Positions 56,806-64,000 of a stretch of 64,000 nt of DNA are shown in pieces (the stretch's first letter is position 1; every line of letters starts with the position of its first letter). The translations under genes and the position numbers were made by a program. Source of the stretch: Bacteroidota bacterium (GTDB taxonomy: Bacteria > Bacteroidota > Bacteroidia > Chitinophagales > Saprospiraceae); contig WGNL01000023.1 of assembly GCA_016124585.1 (NCBI GenBank), forward strand, positions 206,108 through 270,107. Direction: 5' to 3'. Below the pieces are notes generated by a model. It searched no databases and was not told the origin of the DNA. It worked only from the letters and a program-made list of their open reading frames with translations.

Positions 56806-57057
56806 TCAATCCTCCAATTCTACGATGTTTAAGCCCCAGTCCTCCACAATCTTCACCAAAAACTTGCTTTGGAGGCACTCGCCGCATACTCTAAGCACTT
56901 TGTCGCAATCCTCCAGATCAACTGAGCAGCGCTGTACTCCTGGCACAGACGACAATGCCGTGCAAAGTGCCCTTGCCTCAGGCGAGGTGTGGATATTCGT
57001 TTTGAAAACAAGCACTTCAGGCTTGTGAATGTTGGTGGAAGTTTGTTTTGAAAACAT
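56806..57057 (-). CDS. Small protein, ferredoxin/HMA-like fold predicted, no canonical CxxC at HMA position
   Basis: VLVFKTNIHTSPEARALCTALSSVPGVQRCSVDLEDCDKVLRVCGE pattern. Confidence 0.55.
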   Translation of the reverse strand: MFSKQTSTNIHKPEVLVFKTNIHTSPEARALCTALSSVPGVQRCSVDLEDCDKVLRVCGECLQSKFLVKIVEDWGLNIVELED

Positions 57058-57211
57058 CGAAATCGAATTAAGTGGTGCAAATCTAAGACGGATTTGATAT
57101 AAAAATCAAATTTTCGATGTAATTATTTTAATTTTGCATCGAATCCGTAATAACTTGTTTAGAGAAGTTAAACTGCATGACGATTTAGCACCCAGCATTA
57201 CTTTAAATGAC

Positions 57212-57856
57212 ATGAATAAAACTGTAGAATTGGTCAACGAATGGGGAAATTTCGAGGAAACCCACCCCAATACGAGCATCGAGGATTTTTGCCGGTACTA
57301 CCTCACCAAGCAACGTGACAGCCGCGATACAGGCACTACTTTTCATGGGCAAGGCATTCCGCCCACGCCAAAATCATTTCTCATCAAACTCTTGGGTTAC
57401 ATCGTGCGCTTGTTCGAGACCTATATGAAAAGTGCTATCAGCGATATTCCAGACATTCGTCAACCTGAAGATTTCTACTTCCTGAATGCCATATTCAACC
57501 GTGGCGAATGTCGAAAATCGGATGTCATCAACGGTTTTTTACTCGGAATGAGCACTGGTATTGACGTACTGAACCGCCTGCTTGCCAACGGCCTCATTGC
57601 CGAGCGCAGCGACCCCGAAGACAAGCGTGCGAAGCTTGTCAGCATCACATCGAAAGGCAAGGAAGTGTTGTACCAATGCTACGGCCGTGCGCAAAGGACG
57701 GCAGAGTTCCTTTTCGCCGACATCAGCGATGACGATGCGAAACTGATCACGCAATTGGTCAAAAACGTCGAGCAAAAGCATACGCCACTGGTGTTTGAAT
57801 TGAAAGACAAATCGTTGGAAGAACTGCATGAATTGGTAATGGGTAAAAAACTATAG
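57212..57856 (+). CDS. MarR-like winged-helix regulator (ATG 57212 preferred over TTG 57134)
   Basis: FNRGECRKSDVINGFLLGMSTGIDVLNRLLANGLIAERSDPEDKRAKLVSITSKGKEVL. Confidence 0.85.
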   Translation: MNKTVELVNEWGNFEETHPNTSIEDFCRYYLTKQRDSRDTGTTFHGQGIPPTPKSFLIKLLGYIVRLFETYMKSAISDIPDIRQPEDFYFLNAIFNRGECRKSDVINGFLLGMSTGIDVLNRLLANGLIAERSDPEDKRAKLVSITSKGKEVLYQCYGRAQRTAEFLFADISDDDAKLITQLVKNVEQKHTPLVFELKDKSLEELHELVMGKKL

Positions 57857-57935
57857 CTGCCCTCAATCCCATTGAAAGAATAGAATCGGCGGCACGGTGG
57901 CCGCCAATCCATTTTACAGTCGGGTATTCTAATCC

Positions 57936-58433
57936 TTAAAAACTTTGTTCGTCGGCGCTTGGCCCGTAGCTGCCGGGGATAGGGATATTCAACAAACGGA
58001 GGTACACACCCAACTGCGCCCTGTGGTGGATGATCTGGCTGATGGCCATGCGCACCACGCCCCAGCGGTCAGCATCCCAGAGGATATTTTCCCCATGGCG
58101 AAGTGTCCATCGCTCGCCGAGCTTGTCGGTATTTTCTTCAGTCAAGTAAGTTTTGGCCTCTGCCAAATTTTTTTCGAAAATGGCCAAAAGCTCATCGGCA
58201 TTGTTGGCTGGTGTGGGAGTGTAAGGCACAGTAGCGAAGTCCAAACCATCCTTGGTGAAGGCGGATACTATCCAGCCTGGCAGTTCAGCAATATGGACAG
58301 CGAGGTTGCGCATGAGCATGCTTTTGGTGTGAGGTGCCCAATCCATTTTGTCAGTGGGAACGAGCGCCAGCATTTTGCGGGTTGCAATGGTCTCTTCTTC
58401 TAACTCTCTGATAAACAACGAAATAATAGTCAT
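57936..58433 (-). CDS. DinB-family protein
   Basis: ETIATRKMLALVPTDKMDWAPHTKSMLMRNLAVHIAELPGW...RMAISQIIHHRAQLGVYLRLLNIPIPGSYGPSADE. Confidence 0.92.
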   Translation of the reverse strand: MTIISLFIRELEEETIATRKMLALVPTDKMDWAPHTKSMLMRNLAVHIAELPGWIVSAFTKDGLDFATVPYTPTPANNADELLAIFEKNLAEAKTYLTEENTDKLGERWTLRHGENILWDADRWGVVRMAISQIIHHRAQLGVYLRLLNIPIPGSYGPSADEQSF

Positions 58434-58478
58434 GATGATTTAAGTTTTGATGAATAATGAGACAAAGATGGCAGCAGC

Positions 58479-58500
58479 GACTGACAACTGTATGTCAGTG
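58479..58500. promoter_or_regulatory. Operator-like palindrome upstream of dinB-family gene
   Basis: GACTGACA-ACTGTA-TGTCAGTG. Confidence 0.65.
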
Positions 58501-58532
58501 GTTTTTACTATTTTAAAAATTTTGTTTAAAAT

Positions 58533-59003
58533 TTATTTTTTCTCAATAACGGCCTTCATCGCCTCCAACCATTCTTTCATGTCTTTTGCCAAATCTCTGT
58601 TCATTTTACCTTTGAAAAGTCGAACCAACCACCCTTCCATGCTCTCTTCGACACTGATAAATGTGCTGCCAGCCTGTTCTGTCAAGTACCAATTATGGAT
58701 TGCAGTAGCACCAATAGCGGAACCGCTCCAGCCAAAGGCAACATTTGGTGAGACTGTCTGTAACGTCGATTTTATCTTCATGCCGTTAATGGCCCATGTG
58801 AAACAACTGCCCACCGTTAGAGGGCTTTCAAGTTTTGCAGCCGAGATTTTCGGATGCCAATTTGGCCAATTGTCGATGTCTGTGAGTACGGCCCATACCA
58901 GCGCCGGACTTGCTTGAATGATGATATTTGCGGACTGGACAACAGGGGCAGCTTTATTGATTTTCATAAAATTTGATTTTGTGGCTTTGCCAATTTCTGG
59001 CAA
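58533..59003 (-). CDS. SRPBCC/START-like protein
   Basis: SANIIIQASPALVWAVLTDIDNWPNWHPKISAAKLE. Confidence 0.9.
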   Translation of the reverse strand: MPEIGKATKSNFMKINKAAPVVQSANIIIQASPALVWAVLTDIDNWPNWHPKISAAKLESPLTVGSCFTWAINGMKIKSTLQTVSPNVAFGWSGSAIGATAIHNWYLTEQAGSTFISVEESMEGWLVRLFKGKMNRDLAKDMKEWLEAMKAVIEKK

Positions 59004-59093
59004 GATGCCGTGATGAAGGATGGAACTTGATGGTACATGTCATTCGAAATAGAATGATGTTGCAAAGTTTCATCTTGCCCATTCCAATACACT

Positions 59094-59107
59094 TGACATA
59101 AATCAAG
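59094..59107. promoter_or_regulatory. FNR/CRP-like box
   Basis: TTGAC-ATAA-ATCAA, 5-4-5 geometry, upstream of SRPBCC gene. Confidence 0.45.
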
Positions 59108-59687
59108 AAATCAACCGCTGTTGTTTTTTTCGGATTCTACTGAAGGTTTCGGCTGTCATGCCGAGCATGGAGGCGAGGTACTGTAGAGGTACTTGGTTGA
59201 ATAGTTCAGGATTTTGAGAGAAAAACAGGGTGTAGCGCTCCTCGCTGGATAGTGAAAGGTGGGCGGCAACCCGGTCTTCGAGTACGGCAAAACACTTGGC
59301 AATGAAGCGTTTCTCCAGTTCCAGCCACTTTGGCACGACCTGTCCGATGCGCTGATAGTTGTCTTTCGTAATGACGAGCAACTCGCAGTCCGTGAGTGCT
59401 TGAAGGTTCCAACGGGAAGGCTGTTGGAATAAAAAACTGGCAATATCTACCACGAAATAACCCGGCGTGGCAATCCATTTCGTTACTTCCCTCCCTTTGT
59501 GATCAATGAAATATTCGCGGATGATACCAGATTGGAGGAAGCCCATCGAGTCGGCAAACTGTTCGGTTTTCAAAAAGAAGCCCTCTTTTTTGAGTTGCTT
59601 TTTCTGAAAGAAAGAACCAATTTCCTCCACTGTTGCTGGGGGAATGCCTAGCCAGTTTTGGAGGGTATTTTTGAATTCGTTTTGCAT
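59103..59687 (-). CDS. Crp/Fnr-family regulator
   Basis: cNMP-binding-like N-term; VPLQYLASMLGMTAETFSRIRKKQQ HTH. Confidence 0.9.
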   Translation of the reverse strand: MQNEFKNTLQNWLGIPPATVEEIGSFFQKKQLKKEGFFLKTEQFADSMGFLQSGIIREYFIDHKGREVTKWIATPGYFVVDIASFLFQQPSRWNLQALTDCELLVITKDNYQRIGQVVPKWLELEKRFIAKCFAVLEDRVAAHLSLSSEERYTLFFSQNPELFNQVPLQYLASMLGMTAETFSRIRKKQQRLIS

Positions 59688-59729
59688 TTTGATGGGGTAG
59701 TGAATTTTATGAAAAAATGCGCAATCTGC

Positions 59730-60326
59730 TTAAGCTTTCAGTGCACGCTCGATGTTCCGCTCCGGCACAATCCACGCGATTGCAACAGCAAAAAACAAAA
59801 AGAAAGAAATGACTGGCTGCCAAAAGGCGATGGGAATGGCAGCAATATAGGCCACCTGAGAGATAATACCTTTCATCTTCGATTTTTCGAGTGCGTCCCT
59901 CAGTTTTGAGTCGTTTTGTTGGCTTTTCAAAATGCAGGATTGCAGAAAGTAAAAAGTCAGGGCATTGAGTTCCAGCACGATGGCATATACCACCACGGCA
60001 TTTGTTTCGAAATGGTTTTCACCCATCCAAGCTGAGGCAAATGGCACAAGCGAGAGGCAAAACAGCAGTGCCATGTTCGCCCAAATGATGCCGGGGTTTA
60101 CCCGATGGACAGTGTGAAGCAGGTGGTGGTGGTTGCCCCAATAAATACCCACGTAAATAAAGCTGAGTACATAGCTGAAAAATACCGGCCAAAGTTTGAG
60201 CAGTTCCGCCCACTCGGTGCTATGCGGCACCTTGATTTCCAAGACCATGATGGTAATGATGATAGCGAGTACGCCATCGCTGAAGGCTTCGAGTCTGTTC
60301 TTTTCCATTCGGAGAGTTTTGGGCAA
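59730..60326 (-). CDS. TMEM175/DUF1211-like membrane protein
   Basis: NRLEAFSDGVLAIIITIMVLEIKVP; multiple TM helices. Confidence 0.9.
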   Translation of the reverse strand: MPKTLRMEKNRLEAFSDGVLAIIITIMVLEIKVPHSTEWAELLKLWPVFFSYVLSFIYVGIYWGNHHHLLHTVHRVNPGIIWANMALLFCLSLVPFASAWMGENHFETNAVVVYAIVLELNALTFYFLQSCILKSQQNDSKLRDALEKSKMKGIISQVAYIAAIPIAFWQPVISFFLFFAVAIAWIVPERNIERALKA

Positions 60327-60366
60327 AGAAAACCGCTTTTCCGATAATTTGGTAAGATTTTGAAAA

Positions 60367-61086
60367 TCAAGCTGGGCGCGGATACTGGGCTACCAATTCA
60401 TCCAAATCTTTCAGATAATCATTTAGTGAGATGTGTTTTTGGATCCGGAACGGTTGCAGGGTCAGCGACAGTGACTGGATACGGCTCGTGCGGAAATCAC
60501 GGTACTCTTGTCGCAGGTGGCACCAGGCAATCAGGTGCCAGTTGAGGGAGTAAAAAGTGAGGCCAATGGGCTCCACCTCACGGGTGCTGGCTTCCTCCTT
60601 GTTGTTGAGATATTCAATGCGCAATATTCTTTGTTCGATGATGGCTTTTTGGATGGTTGTCAAGTAATCGGTTGATGGCAACATATGCGCGAAACCATTG
60701 GGGATGTAGTGGGCAACCTGCGACTGGATTTGTTCCAAATTCCGTCGTTGCACATGCCCCAGCACTTGTTTTATTTTTGAAATCGCTGTTCCGTAATGCG
60801 CCTGGATGGACTTGTCGGCGAAACGTATTACCAGTGGCTCAATGATTGCCAGCGCATTGGCCTCCTCCGCCGTCAGGGAGACGGGTGGCAGAAAGTACCC
60901 TCCAACGATGTAGTAGCCCTGACCAGCTTCGAAGCCCACTGGCACACCAATCTCGTTCATGGCGCGCAAGTCGCGGTACACTGTTCGCACGCTCATGTTG
61001 AAATGCTCGGCAAGCTGCTCGGCAGTCTGGTATTTTTTTGCTTGCAAATGGGCGATGATGCCCATGAGTCTGTCGGTACGGTTCAT
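60367..61086 (-). CDS. YafY-type HTH and WYL-domain regulator
   Basis: MNRTDRLMGIIAHLQAKKYQTAEQLAEHFNMSVRTVYRDLRAMNEIGVPVGFEAGQGYYI; REVEPIGLTFYSLNWHLIAWCHLRQEYRDFRTSRI. Confidence 0.95.
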   Translation of the reverse strand: MNRTDRLMGIIAHLQAKKYQTAEQLAEHFNMSVRTVYRDLRAMNEIGVPVGFEAGQGYYIVGGYFLPPVSLTAEEANALAIIEPLVIRFADKSIQAHYGTAISKIKQVLGHVQRRNLEQIQSQVAHYIPNGFAHMLPSTDYLTTIQKAIIEQRILRIEYLNNKEEASTREVEPIGLTFYSLNWHLIAWCHLRQEYRDFRTSRIQSLSLTLQPFRIQKHISLNDYLKDLDELVAQYPRPA

Positions 61087-61141
61087 TTTTTTGATTTATA
61101 AGATATCATCGGGTTGACCGGGTATCGGGGTAAATATCGGG

Positions 61142-61173
61142 TAGCCCACTGACATCAGACTGTCAGTGGGCTA
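61142..61173. promoter_or_regulatory. Operator-like palindrome upstream of the WYL regulator
   Basis: TAGCCCACTGACA-TCAGAC-TGTCAGTGGGCTA. Confidence 0.7.
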
Positions 61174-61206
61174 GTGTTTTTTCAAAAAAAATGAGGTTTA
61201 AGACAT

Positions 61207-61245
61207 AAAAAAAGCCTTGTCCCATTGGCGAGACAAGGCTTTTTT
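61207..61245. terminator. Bidirectional terminator
   Basis: AAAAAAGCCTTGTC-CCATTGGCGA-GACAAGGCTTTTTT. Confidence 0.85.
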
Positions 61246-61261
61246 CAAAAAACAAGCAAGC

Positions 61262-61915
61262 TTAAAAATCAGTATTCATGTTTCCGTTTGTTTCGATTTT
61301 ACCATTTTTCTCAGAGATGGTTCCTTTGAAAAAGAAGGTGAAATCTGACTTCAAAGCCTTGCCCCAGTATTTTTCGATGCCAGTTTTGTACTTGTTAAAA
61401 AGGGTTTCAGAGGCATTTTCTCCATCAATGTTCAAGCCTTTTTCATCAAAAATGATTCGGGCTTTGCCGTTCAGGGTAGAAATGAGTCCATCACTTTTTA
61501 GCTCTTTGAAAAACCAGGTCATCATCGCTTGGTGCAGCTCTCCCATTTTTTCACCATACTGGCCCATCTCGTCACCGAGCTTTCCCATCTCGTCACCTAG
61601 TTTGTTCATCTTGTCGCCCAGTTCATTCATTTTCTTTTCGGCAGAAGGAGCGTTGCCTTCGTTTTTTTCCAGCTCTTCGCCGTATTTCTCCATTTCCTTT
61701 CCGTAGCCCTCCATGACTTCACCCAGGCTTTCCATCTCATGTCCCAATTTTTCCATTTTGTCGTTGAGCACGGCCAATGTCATGTCATCGTGTACGGCAA
61801 TTTGGGAGGAGGCCAAAAACGGCCATGCAAGCAATGCTATCAGGCAAGTGAAAATCGTTTTTTTCATGTCACCAAAAGTTTTAAGATTAGAAGATGATAT
61901 TGAGTTCACCTTCAT
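61262..61915 (-). CDS. Secreted hypothetical protein with heptad-like coiled-coil region
   Basis: MNELGDKMNKLGDEMGKLGDEMGQYGEKMGEL; signal peptide TIFTCLIALLAWPFLASSQ. Confidence 0.75.
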   Translation of the reverse strand: MKVNSISSSNLKTFGDMKKTIFTCLIALLAWPFLASSQIAVHDDMTLAVLNDKMEKLGHEMESLGEVMEGYGKEMEKYGEELEKNEGNAPSAEKKMNELGDKMNKLGDEMGKLGDEMGQYGEKMGELHQAMMTWFFKELKSDGLISTLNGKARIIFDEKGLNIDGENASETLFNKYKTGIEKYWGKALKSDFTFFFKGTISEKNGKIETNGNMNTDF

Positions 61916-61955
61916 AGACTATTTGGTGCTTGTTTGGTTGCCTCAAAAGACTGGT

Positions 61956-62594
61956 TCATTCTTCGTGCAGGTCATAAATTTTACTGATTCTTTTCACCTC
62001 TGCATCCATGTCCAAGTTCAGGTCTTTTAGCAGTCCGTTGTGCAGGTCGTACACCCAGCCATGCACAGTCGGTGCACCTTCTTTATAATAGCGTTTTTGG
62101 ACGGCCGCCAGTTTCACCACATTGATGCACTGTTCCAGGACGTTGAGTTCCACCAGACGATTGTAGCGTTGGTCAATGTCGGAAATATCGTCCAGTTCTG
62201 TTTGATGTAGACGGTACACATCGCGGATATTGCGCAGCCAAGGGTTCAGGATGCCAAAGTCTTTTGGTTGCATGGCCGCCTTCACGCCCCCACAGCCGTA
62301 ATGCCCACAGACGATGATGTGCTTCACGCCGAGGTGAACTACGGCATAGTTCAGCACAGACTGCACGTTCAGGTCGGTGTTCACAACGAGGTTGGCGATA
62401 TTGCGGTGGACGAATACCTCGCCCGGTTCCAGGCCCATGATTTCGTTGGCAGGCACGCGGCTGTCAGCGCAGCCGATATAGAGGAAATCTGGCCGTTGAT
62501 CTTTGGCCAGTTTTTCAAAAAAATTGGCGTCTTGTGCCAGTTTGGAGGCCACCCATTTTTTGTTGTTTTCGAATACTTGTTGGTAGATTTCCAT
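61956..62594 (-). CDS. can: Beta-carbonic anhydrase
   Basis: YIGCADSRVPANEIMGLEPGEVFVHRNIANLV; IIVCGHYGCGGVKAAM. Confidence 0.96.
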   Translation of the reverse strand: MEIYQQVFENNKKWVASKLAQDANFFEKLAKDQRPDFLYIGCADSRVPANEIMGLEPGEVFVHRNIANLVVNTDLNVQSVLNYAVVHLGVKHIIVCGHYGCGGVKAAMQPKDFGILNPWLRNIRDVYRLHQTELDDISDIDQRYNRLVELNVLEQCINVVKLAAVQKRYYKEGAPTVHGWVYDLHNGLLKDLNLDMDAEVKRISKIYDLHEE

Positions 62595-62668
62595 TGCTGA
62601 TTTTTAGATTGATTTAAGTGAATGACGAGCTGTTTCCGATTCAGAAATTTTATTGAGCTGAATGAGGC

Positions 62669-63199
62669 TCACTTGCAATCTACTTTGCTGAATGGTTGCC
62701 AGCTCAGTTTTGCCCCTTTCTTTATCCTGAGCACGCCACCTTCCCCTTCTTCTAGTTCGCCCGACGCCTCCGCCATGAGGTCTCCCGTCAATTTCATGAC
62801 TTTTTCCTCCTGTTGGTTAGAGCCTTCGATGGTGTAGTCATAAAGCAGGGTGAGCATGTCGCCTTGCTGGCGGCCTTTGAGTGTGCCATAAGCGCCATCT
62901 TTTTCCCAAGGCGTCCAGTTGTAGGTGCCTGATACCGAGCCATCAACGTTGATTTTTAGGTTGACGGAGGTAGTGTCCTTGCCATCCACCAACAGGTAGC
63001 AGAGGTCTTTTTCGCCGTTGCCTTCTGTTTCTGAACTTGTGGTAGGAGTGGTGGAGGTGGCTGCTTCCTCCGAAGCCTCATTTGTGGAAGCATTTTTACA
63101 AGCAGCAAAGAACAACAGTAAAATGGAGATTGAAAGTAAGTTTCTCATGAAAATCTTTTTTGAAAATGGTTTATAAACAAGCGGTGAAGCTATTAGCAA
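62669..63199 (-). CDS. Hypothetical lipoprotein
   Basis: MRNLLSISILLLFFAACKNAS lipobox. Confidence 0.75.
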   Translation of the reverse strand: MLIASPLVYKPFSKKIFMRNLLSISILLLFFAACKNASTNEASEEAATSTTPTTSSETEGNGEKDLCYLLVDGKDTTSVNLKINVDGSVSGTYNWTPWEKDGAYGTLKGRQQGDMLTLLYDYTIEGSNQQEEKVMKLTGDLMAEASGELEEGEGGVLRIKKGAKLSWQPFSKVDCK

Positions 63200-63464
63200 T
63201 GGGCAAAGTTAAAAAGGTGAATCAAGTTTTCGCCATGCACTTTAGTGGCCTTGTAAAGGTCAAATTGCATGTCTGTCAATTTTACACCAAGTTAACTCCA
63301 TGTTACCTGTAATTACAATTTCATCAAATTGGCTTAACATCCACTTAAACCCATCATTTCACCTTTGCGCATCTTTTTGAGGGGAGGTTTTTCATTGCAC
63401 CATAGTTGCACAATTTGCCTTGCCACTCCTACTGCTTATAAACTCATCATCAATTTTCCTATTT

Positions 63465-64000
63465 ATGAAAAAGATTTTACTACTGATTACTGCACTCATC
63501 ATTTCGGTGATGGGACTGACAGCACAGGTGGTTGTCAATTCTGACATCACAACGAACACCACATGGACAAGCAACAATATTTATTTGTTGCAAAACGGCT
63601 GCCTCTATGTTACCAACAACGCTACCCTGACTATTGAGCCTGGCACCATTATTAAAGGTGACGCTGCGGCACTCATCGTGCTCCGTGGTTCTAAAATCAT
63701 TGCCGATGGTACGGCTGAGCAGCCTATCGTTTTCACCTCTGCCAAGCCAGCTGGCCAACGTGCACCTGGTGACTGGGGTGGTTTGGCACTTTTGGGCAAA
63801 GCACCTATCAACGTTCCTGGTGGCGAGGCGACCATGGAAGGTGGTTGCGACCTGTCAGTTTACGGTGGCACTGACCCTAACGACAACTCAGGCGTACTGC
63901 GCTACGTCCGCATCGAATTTGCAGGTATCCCATTCCAACCGAACAACGAGTTGAACTCCCTCACGCTTGGTGGCGTAGGAAGCGGAACAACGATTGAGCA
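63465..64000 (+). CDS. Secreted protein, N-terminal part (truncated by window end)
   Basis: MKKILLLITALIISVMGLTAQVVVNSDITTNTTWTSNNIYLLQNGCLYVTNNATLTIEPGTIIKGDAAALIVLRGSKIIADGTAEQPIVFTS; open to window end. Confidence 0.85.
   Translation, partial: MKKILLLITALIISVMGLTAQVVVNSDITTNTTWTSNNIYLLQNGCLYVTNNATLTIEPGTIIKGDAAALIVLRGSKIIADGTAEQPIVFTSAKPAGQRAPGDWGGLALLGKAPINVPGGEATMEGGCDLSVYGGTDPNDNSGVLRYVRIEFAGIPFQPNNELNSLTLGGVGSGTTIE

Noticed and set aside
1-64000. tRNA/rRNA genes, integrase, transposase or prophage genes
   Set aside because: None recognised in the ORF track or by reading the intergenic DNA.

Overview
The window looks like Bacteroidota DNA, probably Saprospiria-like (inference from type IX secretion cargo, PorP/SprF, CHU_C-type C-termini and TAnnTTTG-like promoter elements). 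Most of it is ordinary: secreted and T9SS proteins, an OYE-family reductase, SNF2 helicase, DNA-3-methyladenine glycosylase, Hsp20, ECF sigma factor, RluA-type pseudouridine synthase, MFS, TonB receptor, Crp/Fnr and WYL regulators, and beta-carbonic anhydrase. The most interesting parts are: (1) a two-gene NLR-like conflict system at 3363-6473, made of a PNP/nucleosidase plus EAD-like effector and an NB-ARC-TPR STAND protein; the effector C-terminus and NLR N-terminus carry the same short motif (NKVYNINHIDNANF / DKLYKIETIGNATF), suggesting homotypic, possibly amyloid-type, effector-receptor pairing; (2) a plasmid-type replicon core at 43.7-47.5 kb (Rep_3-like initiator, 22-bp iterons, AT-rich candidate unwinding region, ParA, small RHH-like protein), with 8-bp-phased CGTTAWWT arrays in every intergenic gap from 46.3 to 52.9 kb, a candidate dispersed centromere/operator system; (3) a SNF2 helicase 3' end present as two extra orphan tails that bracket two cargo modules, one of them an AAA plus TOPRIM/DUF4435-like OLD/PARIS-like candidate defence protein, and a parallel small-scale case where the 3' end of the OYE gene is duplicated around a hairpin element; (4) a conserved ACTGACA-N6-TGTCAGT operator pair upstream of a WYL regulator and a DinB-family gene. 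No rRNA, tRNA, CRISPR array or transposase gene was recognised. All family calls were made by eye from the translated ORFs; no searches were run.
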